Made by a program: the position numbers and the translations under genes. The notes beneath the pieces were generated by a model. The model was not told the origin of the DNA and did not search any database. It was given only the letters and a program-made list of their open reading frames with translations. A stretch of DNA of 11,054 nucleotides, taken from NCBI GenBank assembly GCA_015062635.1, contig SUUF01000065.1, forward strand, positions 1 through 11,054. Reading direction: 5' to 3'. The stretch comes from Coriobacteriaceae bacterium. GTDB lineage: Bacteria > Actinomycetota > Coriobacteriia > Coriobacteriales > Eggerthellaceae. Positions 7,004-11,054 of this stretch are shown in pieces (within the stretch, counting starts at the first letter, position 1; every line of letters begins with the position of its first letter).

Positions 7004-7786
7004 TTACCCCCGATGGGCACGCTCGATGGCATAGAGGGCGGCGCCGAGCGCACCGCACAGCTGGCAGTTGGGCGGCACCGAAATCTCCATGCCCAGTTCC
7101 CGCTCGAGCGCGCGCACCATGCCCGCATTTCGCGCAACGCCCCCGCTCATCGCGACCGGCCCCTCGACGGCGCCCAATCGGCGCACCAGGCCCACCGTGC
7201 GTTTCGCCACCGATACATGGATTCCCGCCACGATATCGGGAATGGATTCCCCTGCGGCCAGATGCGATATCACTTCCGATTCCGCGAACACCGTGCAGGT
7301 CGAGCTAATCTCGACCGGAACCCGCGCCTGCGCGTCAAGCTCGCCGAGCTGCGAGATATCGCTTTCCAGCACGCGCGCCATCACGTCGAGGAACCGTCCC
7401 GTGCCCGCCGCGCATTTCTCGTTCATCACGAAATTCTCGAGCATGCCGCCCGGCCCCAAACGCAAGGCCTTCGCATCCTGCCCGCCGATATCGATGATCG
7501 TGCGCGTCTGCGGCAGTTGGCTCGCAAGCCCCTTTGCATGGCACGAAAGCTCGCTGACCTGCTTGTTCGCCCGCTCGAACCGCTGCCGGCCATACCCGGT
7601 GGCCACCGTGTAGGATATGTCGTCCCAGGCAATCCCCAACTGGGAAAACGCATCGGCGACGGCTTTGTCGGCGCCGCTGGTGCCCGCACCGAGGTCGCAA
7701 ATGGCCGACGCTTTCACAAATGCCGCATCGTCCACGATGACGACCTTCGTCGCGGTCGACCCGATATCGATTCCCAGTGCGTACAC
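7004..7786 (-). CDS. ATP-dependent activator (archerase) of 2-hydroxyacyl-CoA dehydratase
   Basis: A homodimeric [4Fe-4S] ATPase of the HgdC/FldI/HadI type (BadF/BadG/BcrA/BcrD ATPase family, ASKHA fold). It uses ATP hydrolysis to push one low-potential electron into the dehydratase. The gene encodes 260 residues from a GTG at 7786. Nucleotide-binding motifs are GIDIGSTATK (about 5-14), DIGGQDAK (about 99-106) and SGGVARN (about 214-220). Cys125 in MNEKCAAGTGRF and Cys164 in SSTCTVFAESE are the two conserved cysteines; in the dimer they would hold one shared cluster between the subunits. GTG 7786 is preferred over the ATG 12 nt upstream: GGGAGG sits 4 nt before the GTG, and the protein then begins MYALGIDIGST, as relatives do. 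Position 72 bp after alanine dehydrogenase and upstream of both dehydratase subunits supports the role. Confidence 0.94.
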   Translation of the reverse strand: MYALGIDIGSTATKVVIVDDAAFVKASAICDLGAGTSGADKAVADAFSQLGIAWDDISYTVATGYGRQRFERANKQVSELSCHAKGLASQLPQTRTIIDIGGQDAKALRLGPGGMLENFVMNEKCAAGTGRFLDVMARVLESDISQLGELDAQARVPVEISSTCTVFAESEVISHLAAGESIPDIVAGIHVSVAKRTVGLVRRLGAVEGPVAMSGGVARNAGMVRALERELGMEISVPPNCQLCGALGAALYAIERAHRG

Positions 7787-7817
7787 GCCGCCTCCCATCG
7801 TCGCGAAATCATATGAC

Positions 7818-7848
7818 GGGCGGAAAGCGGCTATCTCGCTTCCCGCCC
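7818..7848 (-). other. Strong intercistronic RNA hairpin between ald and the activator gene
   Basis: GGGCGGAAAGCG (7818-7829) and CGCTTCCCGCCC (7837-7848) form a 12-bp stem with a single G-U pair (in the minus-strand RNA) and a 7-nt loop. It starts about 10 nt after the alanine dehydrogenase stop. No U-tract follows on the minus strand, so it is not a classic intrinsic terminator. It may protect the 3' end of the ald transcript, or cause partial termination and lower expression of the downstream activator. Confidence 0.7.
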
Positions 7849-7858
7849 ATGCGATGGC

Positions 7859-8971
7859 TTACACCAAGGTCTGGATGTCAACGTAATCCACGTCGTCGAA
7901 GCTATCGGCGAGGTTTTCGCAGGTTACCTTGCCGTCATAGGTGTTCACGCCAAGCGCGATTGCCGGATTGTCTTTCACGGCCTGCTCGAGCCCCTTGTTG
8001 GCTATCTCGAGACCATAGCGCAGCGTGGCGTTGGTGAGGGCGATAGTCGAGGTGCGCGAGACGGCGCCGGGCATATTGCCCACGCAATAATGGACGATGC
8101 CCTCCTCGATGTACACCGGGTCGTCATGGGTGGTCACATGGCTGGTTTCGCCGCATCCTCCCTGGTCGATAGCCACATCGACGAACACGGCGCCGGGACG
8201 CATCTTGCCGAGGTATTCCCGCTTGAACAGCTTGGGCGTCGAGGCGCCGGGGATGAGGACGGCGCCGATCACCAGGTCGGCATCGAGCACCGCGCGCTCG
8301 ATGTTGGCCGGTGTCGAATACAGCGTCTGCACCCGGCCGCCGAACTGGTCGTCGAGCTGCTCGAGACGCTTGAGCGAGATGTCGATGACCGTTACGTTCG
8401 CGCCCATGCCCGTCGCGATCTTGGCCGCATTCGTGCCGACCGTGCCGCCACCGATGACGACAACGTTAGCGCGTGGGGTTCCCGGCACGCCGGCGAGCAG
8501 AACGCCTTCGCCGCCATACGTTTTCTCGAGATACTTGGCGCCCTCTTGCAACGAGAGACGACCTGCGATTTGGCTCATCGGGGCAAGCAGCGGCAAGCTG
8601 CCGTCTGCCTCGGCGATCGTCTCGTACGCCACGCCCTTCACCCGCGCTTGCAACAGGGCATCCATCTGCTCGCGGTCGGCCGCCAAATGCAGATAGGTGA
8701 ACAGCACGAGTCCATCGTGGAACAGCGGATACTCTTCGGGAAGGGGTTCTTTCACCTTCACCATCATGTCGCAACCCGCCCACACGTCGGCGGCATCGAG
8801 CATCTTCGCCCCCGCGGCCACGTACTCGGCATCGGCGAAGCCCGACCCTTCGCCGGCACCGTGCTCGACAAGCACCTCGTGGCCGGCGGCAACGTAGCTC
8901 CTCACGTTATCAGGCGTCAAACCCACGCGAAACTCGTTGTTCTTAATCTCCTTCGCGCATCCCACTATCAT
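7859..8971 (-). CDS. ald: Alanine dehydrogenase, NAD-dependent (EC 1.4.1.1)
   Basis: Catalyses reversible oxidative deamination of L-alanine to pyruvate and ammonia with NAD in the cytoplasm. At 370 residues it is full length for the family. Key residues known from characterised enzymes are in place: Arg15 (EFRVGLTP), Lys74 (MVKVKEP), His95 (TYLHLAAD) and Asp269 (DVAIDQGG). The Rossmann motif VVIGGGTVGTNAAK lies near residues 171-184, with Asp197 closing it, as expected for NAD specificity. The C-terminal VGNMPGAVSRTST is also diagnostic. The ATG at 8971 has AGGGG 7 nt upstream. It is the first gene of the central minus-strand block and lies divergent to the HAD gene. In fermentation it could feed alanine into pyruvate, or make alanine as an ammonia and electron sink. 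Confidence 0.97.
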   Translation of the reverse strand: MIVGCAKEIKNNEFRVGLTPDNVRSYVAAGHEVLVEHGAGEGSGFADAEYVAAGAKMLDAADVWAGCDMMVKVKEPLPEEYPLFHDGLVLFTYLHLAADREQMDALLQARVKGVAYETIAEADGSLPLLAPMSQIAGRLSLQEGAKYLEKTYGGEGVLLAGVPGTPRANVVVIGGGTVGTNAAKIATGMGANVTVIDISLKRLEQLDDQFGGRVQTLYSTPANIERAVLDADLVIGAVLIPGASTPKLFKREYLGKMRPGAVFVDVAIDQGGCGETSHVTTHDDPVYIEEGIVHYCVGNMPGAVSRTSTIALTNATLRYGLEIANKGLEQAVKDNPAIALGVNTYDGKVTCENLADSFDDVDYVDIQTLV

Positions 8972-9200
8972 GGAATCCCCTCTCTATACGGGCAAATGCT
9001 TTCCTGCGGTTTTCGTTCCCTATGGTAAACCTCCGCCGCCGCCAATTCCATGCAGCATCAACGGCCGATTCCGAAAACGAGCCGTTCTGCCGAACCCGCC
9101 ACGACATGCCTTCCCGCGATGGCCGGCCATGGCCGACAGCGCCAGAATATGGCAAACTATCTGCACATATGGCCAACCGAGATCAAGGTGTGTGGTGGAC
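8972..9200. promoter_or_regulatory. Divergent intergenic region between ald and the HAD gene
   Basis: These 229 bp must hold the promoters of both divergent genes, but I cannot assign -35/-10 boxes with confidence. Visible structure: a perfect 12-bp palindrome ATGGCCGGCCAT (9119-9130), overlapped by GGCCATGGCC (9125-9134), and an 11-bp direct repeat with one mismatch, ATATGGCAAAC (9147-9157) and ATATGGCCAAC (9167-9177), spaced 20 bp. These are candidate regulator sites for the HAD gene. Confidence 0.4.
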
Positions 9201-9812
9201 ATGGCGATTGCGAACATCGTATTCGACATAGGCGGGGTGCTCGCCGATTTCAACGTGAACGGATTCCTGGCCGACAAGGGCTTCGATTCGAACATGATCA
9301 AGCGCCTCCTGCGCGCTTCGGTGCTCACCCCCTATTGGGAACGGTTCGAGCGCGGCGAGCTCACGGAAGAGGAAACCCTGCAGGGATTCGCCAGCATCGA
9401 CCCTGAAATTGAGAACGAGCTATACCTCGCCTTCTCGAGCGTTGCGGGGATGCTGACCATGCGGGATTATGCGATTCCACTGGTAAAGAGCCTGAAAGAC
9501 GCCGGTTACCGCGTGTACTACCTCTCGAATTACTCGAAGAAAGCCTACGACGAATGTGCTGAATCGCTTGCGTTCATGCCCTACATGGATGGCGGGCTCG
9601 TCTCGTTTCGGGCGGGCAAGACCAAGCCAGACCCCGCGATGTACCGGCAGTTCCTCGCGGAAAACAAGCTGGAAGCCGCGGAATGCGCCTTCATCGACGA
9701 CACGCCGGAAAATGTGGTCGCCGCACGCGAGCTCGGCTTCACGGGAATCGAATTCTCGACGTATGACAACCTCATCGCCGCGTTCGGCGAACTCGGCATC
9801 GATTTGAAATAA
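9201..9812 (+). CDS. HAD-superfamily hydrolase (YihX-like phosphatase)
   Basis: A soluble phosphatase of 203 residues in HAD subfamily IA, probably acting on a small phosphorylated metabolite. Motif I is VFDIGGVLADF with the nucleophile Asp9; the usual second Asp is Gly11, as in the YihX/DxGxV subgroup. Motif II is YYLSNYS with Ser109, motif III is Lys142 in KTKPDPAMY, and motif IV is FIDDTPENV with Asp166 and Asp167. A helical cap (about residues 18-90) follows motif I. The ATG at 9201 is preferred because homology begins there; GTG codons at 9192 and 9195 are possible alternatives, with AAGGTG just upstream. The frame is open far further upstream, but that part has no family similarity. It is the only plus-strand gene and stands alone; the substrate is not known. 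Confidence 0.9.
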   Translation: MAIANIVFDIGGVLADFNVNGFLADKGFDSNMIKRLLRASVLTPYWERFERGELTEEETLQGFASIDPEIENELYLAFSSVAGMLTMRDYAIPLVKSLKDAGYRVYYLSNYSKKAYDECAESLAFMPYMDGGLVSFRAGKTKPDPAMYRQFLAENKLEAAECAFIDDTPENVVAARELGFTGIEFSTYDNLIAAFGELGIDLK

Positions 9813-9827
9813 CGGAATCCCACGAAA

Positions 9828-9846
9828 GCGGGGCCATGCGCCCCGC
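9828..9846. terminator. Bidirectional hairpin between convergent genes
   Basis: GCGGGGC (9828-9834) and GCCCCGC (9840-9846) form a perfect 7-bp stem with a 5-nt loop. It lies between the stop of the HAD gene (9812) and the stop of the convergent membrane-protein gene (9857), 15 and 10 nt away. On the minus strand it is followed by TTTC and on the plus strand by CTCG, so the U-tail is weak on both sides. Position makes a shared terminator likely. Confidence 0.6.
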
Positions 9847-9856
9847 CTCGCACCGA

Positions 9857-10804
9857 CTAGCTGTTGAATGCCGACAGCAGGGGCATGATCATCTGCTGGA
9901 ACTTGGTATAGGTGCCAGTCTCGCCGCTGGCGTTGGCGACGATGAGATTGTTGTAGATCATCTTCACGATGGGGCTCACGATGAAGAAGTTCACGCATGC
10001 GCCCACCGCGATGGTGATGGGCACCTGCTCGGCAAGCGTCGCACCGAGATCATGAAAGCCATAGAGCATGCAGGTCATGATCGTGGACATCAGCGGAACC
10101 ATGCACACGATGTTCGTGAGCGTGATGAGCGTCGCCTTCTTGACTCCCTGGAACCGCGGCAAGATGAATTCATGGATGATGGCTTCCGTGAAGTCGTTCA
10201 TGAACCATTCGCGGATGAGGAACGTGATGCAGAACGTCAACGGGTACATCCAGTGGTAGTTGACGAAGAAGTCCAAGCCGGAATGGCGATAACCGTTGAA
10301 CGACGTCATGATGCTCACCATGCCGCCGATCATCAGCGCCTGGAATAACAGCATGCCAGCACGTTCCTTCGGAACGCTCGCCTTGCCACGCAGGCAATCG
10401 AGGTACGAGCAGCGCAGCTTGTTGCGATCGTAAGCCGCCGCCTGCGCCCGGAAGTCCTTCGCCTGCTGCCGCAACTGCGCTTTCTCGTTCTCGAGTTCTG
10501 CGATGCGCTCCTCGTGCGTTTCCTTCAGCACGCCAAGTCGCGCATTCTTCTGCACCTCCCATTGACGGAGCAGCTCCCGCTTCTCGTCTTCCATTTCGCG
10601 GTTGAGCGCGGCCTTGTCGCGCGCATAGTCCTTATCGGCCTCATTCTTCTTGGCGACGAGATCGCTGACGGCTTTCTCGAGCTGCGCAGCCCGATGGTCG
10701 AAATAGTTCGCGGGAATGCCCGTGAGCGCCTCGTCGTGCTGCGCGTCGGCGATGGCGGCAACGGTTGCCGTGGTTGCATGTGCTGTTCGTTTGGCGAGTC
10801 CCAT
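9857..10804 (-). CDS. Coiled-coil membrane protein, possibly tandem DUF2798
   Basis: A 315-residue protein that I cannot assign to a known function. Residues about 35-128 are highly charged (Glu, Lys, Arg, Gln, Ala) with heptad-like spacing, a long cytoplasmic coiled coil. Four hydrophobic segments follow at about 151-169, 184-203, 225-249 and 261-287. They read as two copies of a two-helix module: each has a Met-rich first helix, a short loop, then a helix ending in a positively charged or amphipathic stretch. This resembles the DUF2798 family in duplicate, but I am only moderately sure. Cys132 and Cys137 lie between the coiled coil and TM1. The ATG at 10804 opens the frame, with no clear ribosome-binding site close by (GAGG is about 18 nt upstream). 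It is a single gene, convergent with the HAD gene, with a promoter candidate upstream. Confidence 0.82.
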   Translation of the reverse strand: MGLAKRTAHATTATVAAIADAQHDEALTGIPANYFDHRAAQLEKAVSDLVAKKNEADKDYARDKAALNREMEDEKRELLRQWEVQKNARLGVLKETHEERIAELENEKAQLRQQAKDFRAQAAAYDRNKLRCSYLDCLRGKASVPKERAGMLLFQALMIGGMVSIMTSFNGYRHSGLDFFVNYHWMYPLTFCITFLIREWFMNDFTEAIIHEFILPRFQGVKKATLITLTNIVCMVPLMSTIMTCMLYGFHDLGATLAEQVPITIAVGACVNFFIVSPIVKMIYNNLIVANASGETGTYTKFQQMIMPLLSAFNS

Positions 10805-10807
10805 AGG

Positions 10808-11005
10808 TGTGCGGTGTGCCTCTTTTCTGCCGGTTCGTTCGTTTTGGTAGGCTCACTATACGCAGGTCGATATGGATGCCATATGAACGGAACCAGCCCA
10901 CCGCAAACTCTGCACAACGTTGCCAGCACTGATAGATTCTTTGCATACCACCAGTTCATATCGATGCATACGCCCGTAATCCCTCAAAAGGCCGCACACC
11001 GCACA
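10808..11005. repeat. 12-bp inverted repeat flanking the promoter region
   Basis: TGTGCGGTGTGC (10808-10819) recurs exactly as its reverse complement GCACACCGCACA (10994-11005), with 174 bp between. Each copy, read outward from the same end, is followed within 4 nt by TTTT. No transposase or other element lies between. Its role is unknown. Confidence 0.5.
10855..10882 (-). promoter_or_regulatory. Promoter candidate of the coiled-coil membrane protein gene
   Basis: On the minus strand TATAGT (10855-10860, 5 of 6 consensus) is preceded by a 16-bp spacer and ATGGCA (10877-10882, 4 of 6). A palindrome, ATATGG-3 nt-CCATAT (10870-10884), covers the -35 box and could be an operator. The start of transcription would fall near 10848, leaving a leader of about 43 nt. 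Confidence 0.5.
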
Positions 11006-11054
11006 GTCTCGCGCCAAACGGCTTGCGGGCCGCCGCATAGGCAGGTGCTCGGGG
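10885..11054. other. Right-edge intergenic sequence without a visible gene
   Basis: Apart from the distal arm of the inverted repeat and an isolated GTTCATAT (10954-10961) that is the complement of ATATGAAC at 10881-10888, I see nothing here. There is no coding frame with family similarity and no RNA gene. It may carry the upstream region of a gene outside the window. Confidence 0.4.

Noticed and set aside
8090..9028. Plus-strand open frame of 312 codons opposite alanine dehydrogenase
   Set aside because: Antisense to a full-length, motif-complete ald; composition is His/Arg-rich and no domain is visible. The same holds for the long plus-strand frames at 5648-6550 and 6923-7816.
8937..9200. 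N-terminal extension of the HAD gene to 8937
   Set aside because: The translated extension has no similarity to HAD proteins and overlaps the start of ald and its promoter region; homology begins at the ATG at 9201.
1..11054. CRISPR arrays, tRNA or rRNA genes, insertion sequences
   Set aside because: Read through on both strands: no regularly spaced repeats, no cloverleaf or rRNA-like conserved stretches, and no transposase-like frame.

Overview
The window is GC-rich, gene-dense bacterial chromosome. The gene content (paired 2-hydroxyacyl-CoA dehydratase subunits with their ATP-dependent archerase, NAD-dependent alanine dehydrogenase, a MarR/ABC exporter pair) and the frequent GTG starts suggest an obligate anaerobe. 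An Eggerthellaceae-like member of the Coriobacteriia fits well, but that is inference; no rRNA or other marker gene is present. I see no mobile element, CRISPR array or tRNA.

Layout. All genes lie on the minus strand except one. Reading the minus strand from right to left: (1) 10804-9857, a membrane protein with a long N-terminal coiled coil and four C-terminal membrane segments, with a plausible promoter and palindrome upstream. (2) A convergent plus-strand HAD-family phosphatase (9201-9812), which shares a hairpin terminator with the previous gene. (3) Alanine dehydrogenase (8971-7859). (4) After a strong intercistronic hairpin, the ATP-dependent activator of a 2-hydroxyacyl-CoA dehydratase (7786-7004). 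(5) After a 201-bp gap, the two iron-sulfur dehydratase subunits, HgdB-like (6802-5666) and HgdA-like (5654-4434), closed by a hairpin terminator. (6) A soluble aldo-keto reductase (4284-3421). (7) A ten-TM drug/metabolite (EamA) transporter (3316-2432). (8) A MarR repressor (2265-1723) whose end overlaps the start of an ABC exporter half-transporter (1736 to beyond the left edge).

How the genes work together. The central block (ald, activator, two dehydratase subunits) has the parts of a radical-type enzyme: the activator couples ATP hydrolysis to injection of one low-potential electron into the [4Fe-4S] heterodimer. The heterodimer would then dehydrate a 2-hydroxyacyl-CoA or carry out a related reductive reaction. 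Alanine dehydrogenase next door links alanine to pyruvate and NADH, so amino-acid fermentation is an attractive setting. However, no CoA-transferase, 2-hydroxyacid dehydrogenase or enoyl-CoA reductase is in view, so the substrate is unknown.

At the left end, the MarR gene has a near-consensus promoter followed at once by two tandem 13-bp palindromes, the expected layout of an autorepressed multidrug or peptide exporter operon. This is the clearest regulatory structure in the window.
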